A DNA stretch of 64,000 nucleotides from Competibacter_A sp037045685 (GCA_037045685.1 JBAOII010000033.1:1-64000), one strand, 5' to 3'. Counted from the stretch's first letter, positions 42,449 through 51,868 are shown. Translations and numbers: made by a program. The notes: generated from the sequence alone by a model not told the origin.

Positions 42449-45400
42449 GCGTCCTCGGCAGAAAGTTGCAAACCCGCTTGTAGCGCAGCCAAGCTGGCTT
42501 GCGCGTCATCGAAGTTATAATCGTCTACCTGTTCGCGCAGCTTGAGAAACAACGCGCGCGCGGGTCCTCGGGCAAACGCATCGCCGAGCCCGGGCAGCAA
42601 ATCGGCCGCGCTGGCGTCACCTTGGGCGAGCAGCGTCGCCAAAGTTTGCAAACTGGTTGCCAGTTGGGCTTGGTCGGTTGCGGGCGTGGCGCATTGGGCG
42701 GCGGCAGAGGTAGCGGCGGCCGCGCCGAAATCGCGGATGGCGCCGAATACCGGGGCGAGGCTGTCATCGAGGGCAGCCACCAATAACGCGGCGTCTTCGT
42801 CGTCGCCACCGTGGGCGCGGAAAAAATCCTGCAACCGGTTTGCCGCCGTCGCCACCGTGGTCGCGCCGATCGTGCCAGCGATACCGCTGATGGTGTGCGC
42901 CAACCGCGTCGCCGCGGCGCGGTCGCCGGCCGCCAGACAGGCGCGCAGTTTTTCGACCACCGTGGCGTGATCGGCTGCAAACTCGCGCAGTAACCGGCTC
43001 AGCAGCGACAGGTTGCCCCCCGCCCGGTCGAGGGCGAAATCGAGATCGAGAGCGCCGGCGAGGATCGAGAAATTTCCCGCCGCCGCCGGCTCTTCCGGCT
43101 CCGCCACGCCGCCGTCGTCCGAAACGGGATGGTGCGGCAACCAGCGCAGCAGCACGTCGGCCAGTTGCTCCACCATGATCGGCTTGGAAAGGTAGTCGTT
43201 CATCCCTGTGGCCAGACACTGCTCCCGGTCGCCCGACATGGCGTGCGCTGTCATGGCGACGATGGGCAGCTCGGCGAAACGCTGGTCCGCGCGAAGCGCG
43301 CGCGTCGCTTCGTAACCGTCCATCTCGGGCATCTGCATGTCCATCAGCACCAGATCGAACTTGTCGTCGAGCACCGCGTCGACCGCCTGGCGTCCGGTTG
43401 CGGCCAGCACGACCCGCATGCCCCAGCCAGATAATAGTTTTTTTGCGATCATCTGATTGATTTTATTGTCCTCGGCCAACAGGATGCGCGCACCGGCGAC
43501 CGTGGCGACCCGCGCCCGCAGATCGCTGCGGTCACGCCGCCGCGCGACCGTGGAACCGCCGAAGACATCGATGATCGCGCCGAACAACCGCGATGGGGTC
43601 ACCGGTTTCGCCAACACGGCGGTGATCGGCAAGTCCTTCTGGCGAGCCGTCAGCTCGTCGGCATCGTGGGCCGTGGCCAACAAAATGAGCGGCGCTGGCA
43701 TCCACCGGCCAACGATGCGTCGACAAAGCTCGATCCCGTCCATTCCCGGCATCACCCAATCGATCATCAACAAATCGTAGGGCTGGCCTTGATTTTCTGC
43801 CGTCTCGATGACCGCCAAGGCTGCGGGGCCGGAGCGCGCACCGTGTGCGACCATGCCAAATTGCTCCAGCATTTTGGAGAAATTCTCGATGGCCACCGGA
43901 TTGTCGTCGACCACCAAAACCCGCTTGCCCTTTAGCCCGGCCGCACCGTCGCGGCGAATCCGGGGATCATCCGCCTCGCGGTAGCCGAGACGCACGTCGA
44001 AACTGAAGGTGGTACCGACGTTCGGCCGACTCTGCACCGCGATGCGTCCTCCCATCATTTCCACCAGCTGGCGGCTGATGGTCAGTCCCAAACCGGTTCC
44101 GCCGTATTTTCGGGTCGTCGCGGCATCAGCCTGGAAGAAGTTCTCGAAAACGTGGCGCAATTGGGCTTCGGTCATGCCGATGCCGGTATCGCGAACCGAA
44201 AGCACCAGGGTCAGGTGGTCCTGGTCGCGGCGCTCGGCTTCGACCGATACCACGATCTCGCCCTGGTGCGTGAATTTTACGGCGTTGCCGATCAGATTCG
44301 TGAGCACCTGACCGAGGCGCAGCGGATCGCCGACCAGAACCGAGGGGATGTCCGGCGCGATGCGCAACAGAAATTCCAGGCCCTTGCTGTGCGCCGCGTC
44401 GGCCGTGACCGTGACGACCTCGGTCAATACTTCTTCAAAGTTGAAGTCGGTGGATTCGATGACCACTTTCCCGGCTTCGATCTTCGAAAAATCGAGGATG
44501 TCGTTAATGATGCGGAGCAGGGCCTTCGCCGAGCTATCGATCTTGGATAAATAATCGTGCTGCTTGTCGGTCAAGCCGGTTTGCAACGTCAGGTGGCTAA
44601 GGCCGATAATGGCGTTCATCGGAGTGCGAACCTCATGGCTCATGTTGGCCAAAAAATCGGATTTGGATCGATTGACCTGTTCGACGTGCGCCAAGCTGGT
44701 TTGCAATTCGACGGCCAACGCCTCCATCTGCGCGCTTTTTTTGCGCAAGGCGTCCTCTACCTCAGCGCGTTTGCGAATTTCTTCCGACAACTCCAGGTTG
44801 ATGGATTGCAGTTCGCTTCTCCGGCGATCCGTTTCGACAAAGCTGGCGCGCAGCTCCACGTTCCGTCTCCGCATCCGCTCTAACAGCAGCATCCCGATCA
44901 CGATGAGGATCGGAAAAAATCCGGCAATAATCAGGAATGATCGCGATGTAATATGGCCATAAGCGGCTTTTTCAGTCAGGATCGTGACAAGATTTAATGG
45001 TGCCCCAGCAACTGGTGTTAGGATAGCCAGCATCGTTGTTCCGGTCTCGCCTTTTTCACTTCCGCCTTTTCTGGCCAGCGTGATCGACTGCAGCCGGTTA
45101 TCGGGCAAATGCGCGAGATTTTTCGCCACTTCGTTAGCCAACTCAGGCCAATCATTCGGAGAATAGATTTCCTGTCCATTGGTCGTAATTAACAACTCCC
45201 AATATTGTGTGTTGGCTCCGGATTTGACGAGATAGCGTGAGAGATATCCGATATCGATCCATGCCACGACGGAACCGGATCGGAAGTTTTTATGAATAAC
45301 TGGAGCGGCAACGATCAGCATCTTCAAATCCGGCTCGATCAATAATTGCGGTTCTTCGTTGGCTTTAATCGCATCCAGATACATTAACGGTCTAGAACCA

Positions 45401-45852
45401 GTATCGACCAATGCTTGATTGTGCTCGTCAAGAAAAGCAATACGTGAATAAATGTGTTCCTTGGCGACCGATTTTTGTGCGTTCAGGCGCTGAGAGGCAT
45501 TTTCGAACGCGTCGAGCTTGCTTGCCGATTTCTGCGCCATCAACTCTCGAAAGGCATAATCGATGGCATCCAGATTGGAATTGAGGCCGTATTTTAACGA
45601 CATTCCGAGCGCTTTGTTGTCCAAAAATGCGACGATTTCGTGCGATTTTGCCATGCCTGCGATGTCGTTGCGGCGATCGGCGATAAAATCGCCGATCGCC
45701 GCCGCCCGCCGGATGCTATCCGTCGCGAGGCGGATTGCCGCTTCCGTTTGCAACTGGGTTTGCGCGGTGAAACTGTTCCACAGCAACACGGCCGAGTAGC
45801 CGCAAAACAGAACGGTCAGCAGCAACCATCGGCGCAGGGCAAAGATATTCAC
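42445..45852 (-). CDS. Membrane hybrid sensor kinase (dCache-like sensor, HisKA, HATPase, REC-REC-Hpt)
   Basis: About 1135 aa from a GTG at 45852 (AAGGG five nt upstream); a TTG at 45897 is possible. A membrane helix (WLLLTVLFCGYSAVLLW), a ~250-residue periplasmic sensor of double-Cache type, a second helix near 300-320, a coiled coil, HisKA (FLANMSHEVRTPM; His near 405), HATPase (about 460-620), two receivers (phospho-Asp in LLMIDWVMPG and LVLMDMQMPE), and an Hpt domain (AHTISGIAG, His near 984). The phosphorelay probably ends on the coupled HD-GYP regulator. The solute-binding protein encoded 90 nt upstream may feed the sensor. Confidence 0.9.
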   Translation of the reverse strand: MNIFALRRWLLLTVLFCGYSAVLLWNSFTAQTQLQTEAAIRLATDSIRRAAAIGDFIADRRNDIAGMAKSHEIVAFLDNKALGMSLKYGLNSNLDAIDYAFRELMAQKSASKLDAFENASQRLNAQKSVAKEHIYSRIAFLDEHNQALVDTGSRPLMYLDAIKANEEPQLLIEPDLKMLIVAAPVIHKNFRSGSVVAWIDIGYLSRYLVKSGANTQYWELLITTNGQEIYSPNDWPELANEVAKNLAHLPDNRLQSITLARKGGSEKGETGTTMLAILTPVAGAPLNLVTILTEKAAYGHITSRSFLIIAGFFPILIVIGMLLLERMRRRNVELRASFVETDRRRSELQSINLELSEEIRKRAEVEDALRKKSAQMEALAVELQTSLAHVEQVNRSKSDFLANMSHEVRTPMNAIIGLSHLTLQTGLTDKQHDYLSKIDSSAKALLRIINDILDFSKIEAGKVVIESTDFNFEEVLTEVVTVTADAAHSKGLEFLLRIAPDIPSVLVGDPLRLGQVLTNLIGNAVKFTHQGEIVVSVEAERRDQDHLTLVLSVRDTGIGMTEAQLRHVFENFFQADAATTRKYGGTGLGLTISRQLVEMMGGRIAVQSRPNVGTTFSFDVRLGYREADDPRIRRDGAAGLKGKRVLVVDDNPVAIENFSKMLEQFGMVAHGARSGPAALAVIETAENQGQPYDLLMIDWVMPGMDGIELCRRIVGRWMPAPLILLATAHDADELTARQKDLPITAVLAKPVTPSRLFGAIIDVFGGSTVARRRDRSDLRARVATVAGARILLAEDNKINQMIAKKLLSGWGMRVVLAATGRQAVDAVLDDKFDLVLMDMQMPEMDGYEATRALRADQRFAELPIVAMTAHAMSGDREQCLATGMNDYLSKPIMVEQLADVLLRWLPHHPVSDDGGVAEPEEPAAAGNFSILAGALDLDFALDRAGGNLSLLSRLLREFAADHATVVEKLRACLAAGDRAAATRLAHTISGIAGTIGATTVATAANRLQDFFRAHGGDDEDAALLVAALDDSLAPVFGAIRDFGAAAATSAAAQCATPATDQAQLATSLQTLATLLAQGDASAADLLPGLGDAFARGPARALFLKLREQVDDYNFDDAQASLAALQAGLQLSAEDA

Positions 45853-45943
45853 GGCCACCCTTCGGCGCAGTTCGGGGCCAACTGCTGCTCCCGTCAACGA
45901 GCGATAGTGCGGTCGACAACGTCCTGCGCCACCTCGAAATCGC

Positions 45944-46834
45944 TTATTTCATCGCCGCAAAAAACTCCGGGAAATAGCGTTTCACCGTGGGGTAATACTT
46001 TTTGACCAGAGCATCGTAAGTCCCGTCCGCCTTGATCTTTTTCAGGTACTCGTCGAACGCTTTGCGCAATTCCGGGGAAGATTTTCGAAATGCGGCGGCC
46101 AACTGCTGCTCTTTCGATATTGGCCCCAGCACTTTAATCTTGCCGGACCACTTTTGAAGATCGAGCATGGCATCGGGAACGTCCAACAACGTCAACTCGG
46201 CATCGCCGTTGAGGAGCGCGGGCACCATTTCGTTGAGATTGGTATTCTTGGTATAAGCGCGCAGGTCAATCCCTTTCCCTTTTAGCCCATAGTTTGCGGG
46301 ATCGAGACAGGTTCCCTCCATGATCAGAAGACTGTTGTTTGCAATTAAGCTTTTAGTCTCTTCGATATCCCGATCAAGGTCGGCGTTACCCTTGATCGGT
46401 TTGAAGGCGGAATCCGCGCGAGCGACTAGCCAGATTTGCGAAGGAAATGTGGGCACCGAATAATCGACTACTTTTTCTCGCCACGGCAGAACGGTAAAAC
46501 CGGTGGCGATGATATCACCTTTGATCGGAAAATCGCCTTGCAAAGCCACTTCATTGTTGCTGCGAACGACATTTTTTCCGAGCAGATCCTTCATGACATT
46601 AGCGAAATCCGTTAATACGAAACGGTAATTAACGCCCAGGTATTTTGCGAAACCCTGTACGATCTCGACGTCCAATCCATCGCCGGCGCCTGTAACAAAG
46701 TTTGCGTATCGGATACCCAAATGTCTCAATTCGCCTCGCTCCTTGATTTCCTTGAGATCGTCCGACCAGCCAACCGACGCGATAGCGCACGATATCGCGA
46801 AAAATAATATTTTCACCAACCGGAATGCTTTCAT
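45944..46834 (-). CDS. Periplasmic solute-binding protein (SBP family 3)
   Basis: 296 aa from the ATG at 46834, preceded by GGAG. Signal peptide (ILFFAISCAIASVGW), then the amino-acid-type binding fold: LKEIKERGELRHLGIRYANF, GLDVEIVQGFAKYLGV, TGFTVLPWREKVVDYS, and closing YDALVKKYYPTV. No transporter permease or ATPase genes accompany it; instead it leads an operon with a hybrid kinase and an HD-GYP regulator, so it may act as a ligand-binding partner for signalling rather than for uptake. Ligand unknown. Confidence 0.85.
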   Translation of the reverse strand: MKAFRLVKILFFAISCAIASVGWSDDLKEIKERGELRHLGIRYANFVTGAGDGLDVEIVQGFAKYLGVNYRFVLTDFANVMKDLLGKNVVRSNNEVALQGDFPIKGDIIATGFTVLPWREKVVDYSVPTFPSQIWLVARADSAFKPIKGNADLDRDIEETKSLIANNSLLIMEGTCLDPANYGLKGKGIDLRAYTKNTNLNEMVPALLNGDAELTLLDVPDAMLDLQKWSGKIKVLGPISKEQQLAAAFRKSSPELRKAFDEYLKKIKADGTYDALVKKYYPTVKRYFPEFFAAMK

Positions 46835-47256
46835 TATCGGTACTCCATGATTGAACCGTTGCCTAAAGAAAAAATGAGTTGGATTTTGCCAATCACGTTT
46901 GACTCTGCAAATCCAGTCCCCCAGCACGCGCTCGGTGTTCGACAGGTCGCCGATGACGCGCCGCAAGGGAAGCAGTAGTTTCTTGATCGGCGTCGGTACG
47001 GCGATGATCTATTCACCTTCCGTCAATCGCGGTTGTTTGTGGTGAAGGTCGATCACTTCCGGTTCGTAGCGCCCTTTCGGGCGTTTTTCGCGAACCTGCC
47101 CGAGATTCGGGATGGCGCGGATGGAGTTTGGCGCGGTTCCAGCGTGACCGTCCGCACCTCAAGCCCCAAAATTATTACAAGTGTACATTTTATTAGAGGA
47201 TTAGAAAAGAGTCAGCGAGGCAGAAAATTTAGAGCCCTGTCGGCCTCGGGGGCACG
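46835..47256. other. Intergenic region with one hairpin-T run
   Basis: About 420 bp with no gene I can support. It contains a terminator-like hairpin (see next entry) and a mildly AT-rich stretch near 47160-47210. Confidence 0.5.
47070..47088 (+). terminator. Terminator-like hairpin
   Basis: CGCCC-TTTC-GGGCG followed by TTTTT on the plus strand. No plus-strand gene is visible just upstream, so it may be left from a lost gene or end a small transcript. Confidence 0.45.
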
Positions 47257-47602
47257 TCACGTCTTGAGGTGATCGCAATGGCTTTTGGCCATTGTGGCGG
47301 GTACGAGATGGAGATTGCCGTTACGTACTCCGATTTCGGCAACGGTCGTTTCGGCTAAATCGTTGTGGGCGTGTGGGTTTAGGTGAGCCACCGCGCGAAC
47401 TCGCGCCGGCGATGGTTGTAGACATGGCAAAGGCGAGCGACGGTGTACTCGGCCCAGTTTTCCTCCAACCGGTCTTGCTCCATGCGCTGGTGCGACAGAT
47501 CGCGAATGGTTTCGGAGCGATTTTCGTAGCCTTTGCGCTCGATGTAAGGATCGAAATTCCTCCAACAGGTTTGTCGCCCAGAGAGATGGTTACTCGACTC
47601 AT
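47257..47602 (-). pseudogene. nikR: Decayed nikR (nickel-responsive repressor) lacking its metal site
   Basis: The start at 47602 has a good GAGGA site and reads MSRVTISLGDK, then in a shifted frame FDPYIERKGYENRSETIRDL, HQRMEQDRLEENWAEYTVA and YNHRRREFA: the ribbon-helix-helix domain and linker of NikR. After HNDL the frame resumes at AETTVAEIGVRNGNLHLVP, the NikR C-terminal end. About 25 residues between are gone, including the expected nickel-ligand segment (HVHLDHDNC type). Frame changes lie near 47560 and 47390. It cannot make a working nickel repressor. No nickel transporter genes are nearby. Confidence 0.75.
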
Positions 47603-47709
47603 GGAGCTTCCTCGCTTTGCGAAGGATTTCTTTTGGCATGGCGGCCATCGACGGGTGTGATTCAAAGTGATGTAAACCCCATAATACCGCATCCGAGGAG
47701 GAGCCCCCC

Positions 47710-47967
47710 ATGCTTGCCACCGGCCGCGATCCGATGTTGTTGGAGCGCCTGACTCGTCATCCACACTTGCGGGCTTGGCTGGGATCGAAGCAGTAGAGTC
47801 GCTGTGGCGGACCGGTACGGATGTCGAGCGGCCGTTCGGCGCCTCGGCGGGAGTCCGTTGCCGGAGGTAGTTCGCTGCCGCTGCAACGGGCAATGACGGA
47901 TTTTGGGGCGGATGCCGCGTTTGGGCGAGTGCCGGTCAGGTTAAAGGAACACTACGACAGCTTCTGA
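47710..47967 (+). pseudogene. Remnant of an ISKra4-like transposase gene
   Basis: From an ATG at 47710 (GGAGGAG upstream) a frame reads RDPMLLERLTRHPHLRAWL before a stop near 47795. At 47881-47967 another frame reads LQRAMTDFGADAAFGRVP then LKEHYDSF and stops. Both resemble N-terminal segments of ISKra4-type transposases. No inverted ends or intact element were found. This recognition is from memory and needs checking. Confidence 0.4.
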
Positions 47968-48029
47968 ATCACACCCCTTGATTCACTAATAGTACAAACC
48001 CCAAGTTTTTACGGCAGGTTACTTTCGCG

Positions 48030-50342
48030 TTGAAGGTATCAGTTAGCTGGTTACAGAATGAGACCAACCATCGCTGGCGCTCATCGTGGCTGAAGGCGTT
48101 GACCGGCATGTTCCTGCTTTCGGCATTCGCGCTGTACAGCTTTGCGGTCGCCGACCGGATCGGCTTGGAAGCCCCGCCACCGACCCCGATCCTGCTCGAC
48201 CGGCAAGGCTATTTTCTGGCCCAGTTCGGTGCGGATTTTACCGGCCCAAACGGCGCCCGCCGCACCGAGTACGGCTATTGGCCGCTGGAGGTGTTGCCAG
48301 AACGGGTGGTGGCGGCGACGCTGGCGCTGGAGGACAGGCGGTTTTGGGATCATCCCGGCGTGGACGGGCTGGCAGTCTTGCGCGCCGCGTGGCAGGCGGC
48401 GCGCAGCGGCCGGGCACGGTCGGGCGCGTCCACCGTCGCCATGCAGGTGGCGCGGATGCAGCATCCCGCACCGCGCACTCTGTGGAACAAGCTGGTCGAG
48501 GCGGGCGCCGCGCTCCTGCTGACCCAACGCCACGGCCGGGATGCCGTGTTGCGGCACTACTTGCGGATCGCGCCCTACGGCAACGGCAGCCACGGCATCG
48601 CCCACGCCGCCCGCTGGTATTTCGACAAGCCGGCGGGCGACCTGAGTTGGGCCGAAATCGCGTTTCTGACCGCGATCCCGCAAGCGCCCGGCCGGATGAA
48701 TCCCTATCGGATCGAAGGGCGTCGCGCCATCGTCCGGCGCGGAACACGGCTGTTGGGGCTGCTCGCCGAGCGCGGCGTCATCGGTGCCGAGGAGCGGCGG
48801 TTGGCGGAAGCGCAACTGCAAACGCTGCGACCGCTGGAACGCCGCGAGCGACCGCCGTATCTGCACGCGATCCTCCATGTCGGGCGCTTGCTCAATCGGA
48901 ACGGTTCACCGCCCAGCCGGGAGCCGATCCTGCGCGCCACGCTCGACTTGGAGTTGCAGCGGGAAATCGCCCGCTCGCTCGAATCGGCGTGGCCGGAATG
49001 GCGGGAAGCGGGCGCGGAACAGGCGGCGGTGCTGGTGGTGGAGCGAGCCGGGTTCGCGGTGCGGGCCGCGCTCGGTTCGCTCGATTATTTTCGTTCGCCG
49101 GCGGGAGCGCTGGATTTCATCCGCACGCCGCGCTCGCCGGGCAGCACGCTAAAGCCGTTTCTCTACGCGCTGGCTCTGGAGCGGGGTACGGTGACGCCCG
49201 CGACTTGGTTGCCGGACGCGCCGGAAGGGGCGGCGGGGATCGGCAACGCCGACGGGCGGTTTCTGGGGCCGCTGCTGCCCCGGCAGGCGCTGGCCAATTC
49301 CCGCAACGTGCCGGCGATCCATCTGTTGCGGCGGGTTGGATTGGACCCGTTTTTCCGGTTGCTGGGCGAGCTGGAGTTGCTGCCCGAACCGCGTCGCCAC
49401 GATCCCGATCCGTTCGGGTTGGCGCTGGTGCTCGGCGGCTTGCCGACCACGCTGGAACGGCTGGCGCAGGCGTATGGCGCGCTGGCCGACGACGGCCGCC
49501 TGCCGGCGTTGCGCTGGTACGAGGGGCAACCGCTGCCGGCGCCGCGCCCGGTGCTGTCGGCCAGCGCGGCGCGGCAGGTGACGCAGTTTCTGGCCGACCC
49601 GCTGGCGCGCTTGCCCAGCTTTCCGCGCCACGGGCCGACCGATTATCCGTTTCCGGTCGCGCTCAAGACCGGTACCTCGCAAGGCTATCGGGATGCCTGG
49701 ATCGTGGCGTATTCGGCCGATTATCTGGTCGCGGTCTGGGTCGGGCGCAGCGATGTCAACCCGATGCGCGGCCTGACCGGAGGACGCGCTCCGGCGGCGC
49801 TGGCCCGCGCCATCCTGTCGCATCTGCACCGGAGCCGGCCGGGCGATCTGCGCGAGGGGGAGTTTCCGCCGCCGGACGGCTATTTGCCGGTGGAAATTTG
49901 CCTGCACTCCGCCCGGCCGCCGAACCGCTGCGCGCAAACCTTGCGCGAGTGGGTGCCTCCGGGTTTGCTGGCCGATCTGCCCTCGCCCTCAGCCCCTCTC
50001 CTGCGGGGAGAGGGGAGCAAAATCCCCGGCGGAGAGGAGAGCGGAGGGGCAAGGGGTTTAGGCGACGAGACGCCGGTCGAAATCGCCATCGTCGCGCCGG
50101 AGCAAAACGCCCGGCTTTGGCGCAATCTCGAAGCCCCGGCGGCCGTCAATCGCCTCGCCCTGAAGGCGACCGCCAAGGGGCCGGTTTCGCAAATCGTCTG
50201 GTATGTGGACGACCAGCCTTTCGGGGTGGCGGACGCGGACAAGCCGCTGTATTGGCCGCTGCAAAAAGGCGCGCACCGGTTTCAGGCGCGATTGCCGTAC
50301 CGCGAGGAGCGGTCGCGCCCGGTGCGGGTGGTGGTGGAGTGA
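48030..50342 (+). CDS. pbpC: Penicillin-binding protein 1C
   Basis: 770 aa from a TTG at 48030; the start is uncertain and may lie further downstream. N-terminal membrane helix (LTGMFLLSAFALYSFAVA), glycosyltransferase domain (EDRRFWDHPGVD with the catalytic Glu; GASTVAMQVARM), transpeptidase domain with SxxK in PGSTLKPF, SRN in ANSRNVP, and KTGTSQ, then a C-terminal BiPBP_C domain. Residues about 650-678 are an in-frame insertion made by a REP-like palindrome. PbpC polymerises and may cross-link peptidoglycan, and is commonly encoded next to alpha-2-macroglobulin; here 7 kb separates them. Confidence 0.9.
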   Translation: MKVSVSWLQNETNHRWRSSWLKALTGMFLLSAFALYSFAVADRIGLEAPPPTPILLDRQGYFLAQFGADFTGPNGARRTEYGYWPLEVLPERVVAATLALEDRRFWDHPGVDGLAVLRAAWQAARSGRARSGASTVAMQVARMQHPAPRTLWNKLVEAGAALLLTQRHGRDAVLRHYLRIAPYGNGSHGIAHAARWYFDKPAGDLSWAEIAFLTAIPQAPGRMNPYRIEGRRAIVRRGTRLLGLLAERGVIGAEERRLAEAQLQTLRPLERRERPPYLHAILHVGRLLNRNGSPPSREPILRATLDLELQREIARSLESAWPEWREAGAEQAAVLVVERAGFAVRAALGSLDYFRSPAGALDFIRTPRSPGSTLKPFLYALALERGTVTPATWLPDAPEGAAGIGNADGRFLGPLLPRQALANSRNVPAIHLLRRVGLDPFFRLLGELELLPEPRRHDPDPFGLALVLGGLPTTLERLAQAYGALADDGRLPALRWYEGQPLPAPRPVLSASAARQVTQFLADPLARLPSFPRHGPTDYPFPVALKTGTSQGYRDAWIVAYSADYLVAVWVGRSDVNPMRGLTGGRAPAALARAILSHLHRSRPGDLREGEFPPPDGYLPVEICLHSARPPNRCAQTLREWVPPGLLADLPSPSAPLLRGEGSKIPGGEESGGARGLGDETPVEIAIVAPEQNARLWRNLEAPAAVNRLALKATAKGPVSQIVWYVDDQPFGVADADKPLYWPLQKGAHRFQARLPYREERSRPVRVVVE
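49980..50062 (+). repeat. REP-like palindromic element inserted in frame in pbpC
   Basis: CCTCTCCTGCGGGGAGAGG and surrounding sequence form the palindrome type seen between other genes here. It is translated as a Ser/Gly/Pro-rich linker between the transpeptidase and C-terminal domains and keeps the frame. Confidence 0.7.
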
Positions 50343-50510
50343 GGGAATTGCCTGCGTTTCGATTTTTGACCCTCTCCGCATCCAAAGGACGGTGTTTCGC
50401 GCATGGGTAGGCAAGAAGTTGCGGGCGAGGCCTCGTGGCTTCCAAACGCAATTCGTTCGGGTAACAGGCGTTACCGATTCCCGATCTTGCCACCCAGAGG
50501 AAAAACCGAT

Positions 50511-51314
50511 ATGACGTTCAAACAAACCGTTACGCTTTTGTTCGCTTTGGTCGCCGCAGCGTTTGCGACCGCCAGCAGCGCCAAGACCGACGACGATCAT
50601 GATCGAAAATCGCAGTGCACCAATGCCAGCTTGCGCGGAACCTACGGGTTCGTGGCGCGCGGGACGACCCTGGCCGGTTCGCCGCTGCCCGCCGCGCTTC
50701 AGGGTCCGTTCGCCAGCGGCGGGGTTTCGACGTTCGACGGTCAAGGCAACGTTTTCCTGACCTCCACCAGCAGCTTTAACGGCGTCATTCAGCCCGTCGA
50801 GGTGCGGGGTACTTATCAGGTCAACAGCGATTGCAGCTACACCTCGCAGGTCGAAAATGGCATCGCGTTCCGCGCCGTGATCGTCGACGGGGGACGGGAA
50901 TTGCTGATCTTGCAAACCACGCCAGCGGTCGTGATTTCGGGGACTGCCATCCAGCGGTCGCCCCGTTGCGAGAACAAACCCTTTCAAGGTATCTACGGGT
51001 TTGCCGCCGAAGGCGCCGCCGGGCCGCCGACCATCCCCGCCAAATTGGCCGGCCCGCTTGCGGGAGTCGGAACGGTGGCCTTCGAGCGGGATGGCACCTT
51101 CGTGCTCGTCGCCACGCGCAGCGTCAACGGCGCCATCGATCCCGAGCCTTTGGCGCTGACGGGCGTCTACTCCATGAATTCGGATTGTACCTTTGGCATG
51201 ATCTTCGATGTCGGTTTTACGTTCGATGCGGTTATCGTCAACGGCGGCAAAGAAATCTTGTTTGTCGAGACCGATCCCGGGACCGCCTTGATCGTGAAAG
51301 CAAAGAAAATTTGA
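50511..51314 (+). CDS. Secreted protein with two tandem copies of a ~110-residue beta domain
   Basis: 267 aa from the ATG at 50511 (GAGG upstream). Signal peptide (LLFALVAAAFATASSA). The mature part is a tandem duplication: RGTYGFVARG...GGVSTFDGQGNVFL...SFNGVIQPVEVRGTYQVNSDCSYT...FRAVIVDGG and QGIYGFAAEG...GTVAFERDGTFVL...SVNGAIDPEPLALTGVYSMNSDCTFG...FDAVIVNGG. Each copy has two cysteines, likely one disulfide. I do not recognise a named family. It stands alone between pbpC and the monooxygenase gene. Confidence 0.75.
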   Translation: MTFKQTVTLLFALVAAAFATASSAKTDDDHDRKSQCTNASLRGTYGFVARGTTLAGSPLPAALQGPFASGGVSTFDGQGNVFLTSTSSFNGVIQPVEVRGTYQVNSDCSYTSQVENGIAFRAVIVDGGRELLILQTTPAVVISGTAIQRSPRCENKPFQGIYGFAAEGAAGPPTIPAKLAGPLAGVGTVAFERDGTFVLVATRSVNGAIDPEPLALTGVYSMNSDCTFGMIFDVGFTFDAVIVNGGKEILFVETDPGTALIVKAKKI

Positions 51315-51363
51315 TCGGTTCATCAGATAATCCTCGCAATCAAATTCAAAGGACAAACCGATC

Positions 51364-51667
51364 ATGAGCCAATCCACCACCATCCATGTTGTCGCCCGCA
51401 TCGTCGCCAAGCCGGAGGCGGTGACGCAGTTGCAAGCCGTGCTGGCGGCGCTGCTGGAACCGACTCGCCAAGAGGCGGGTTGCCATCGCTATACGCTGCT
51501 CCAAAATCGGCAAGACCCGACCGATTTCACTTTCGTGGAAGAATGGGCCAGCGACACCGCTATCGACGCCCACATGAAGACTCGCCCACATTCAGGCGGC
51601 CTTCGCTCGGGTAGAGGGTTTGTTGGCCGCAGAGCCGGATATTCGACAGTACGAAGTGGTCGGGTAG
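51364..51667 (+). CDS. Antibiotic biosynthesis monooxygenase-type (ABM/YgiN) protein, one frameshift
   Basis: Corrected length about 100 aa. The ferredoxin-like ABM fold is seen in IHVVARIVAKPEAVTQLQAVL, LLEPTRQEAGCHRYTLLQ and FTFVEEWASDTAIDAHM. One extra C near 51583 shifts the frame; the other frame gives the normal end HIQAAFARVEGLLAAEPDIR then QYEVVG with a stop at 51667. Such proteins act on quinones or have no known substrate. A terminator follows. Confidence 0.8.
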
Positions 51668-51694
51668 TTGCCGCGAATATCCTGGCTGGCTGAG

Positions 51695-51729
51695 AACCGC
51701 GTCGTTTTCGATTCGATGCGGTTTTTTTG
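51695..51729 (+). terminator. Rho-independent terminator
   Basis: Stem AACCGCGTCG / CGATGCGGTT (one G-U pair) with a nine-base loop, followed by a run of seven T. It closes the ABM gene before the DAB locus. Confidence 0.82.
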
Positions 51730-51868
51730 TTTGTCGCGCCCGCATCGATAAGCCTGACATCGAAGATAAATTAACGTAAAATAGCGCTTATTTTTTAATA
51801 AATAATTCAATAAGTTAAAATTTTACTGTGGGACTTGCCACGGGTTGGCGAGCCAATACAGAACAACC

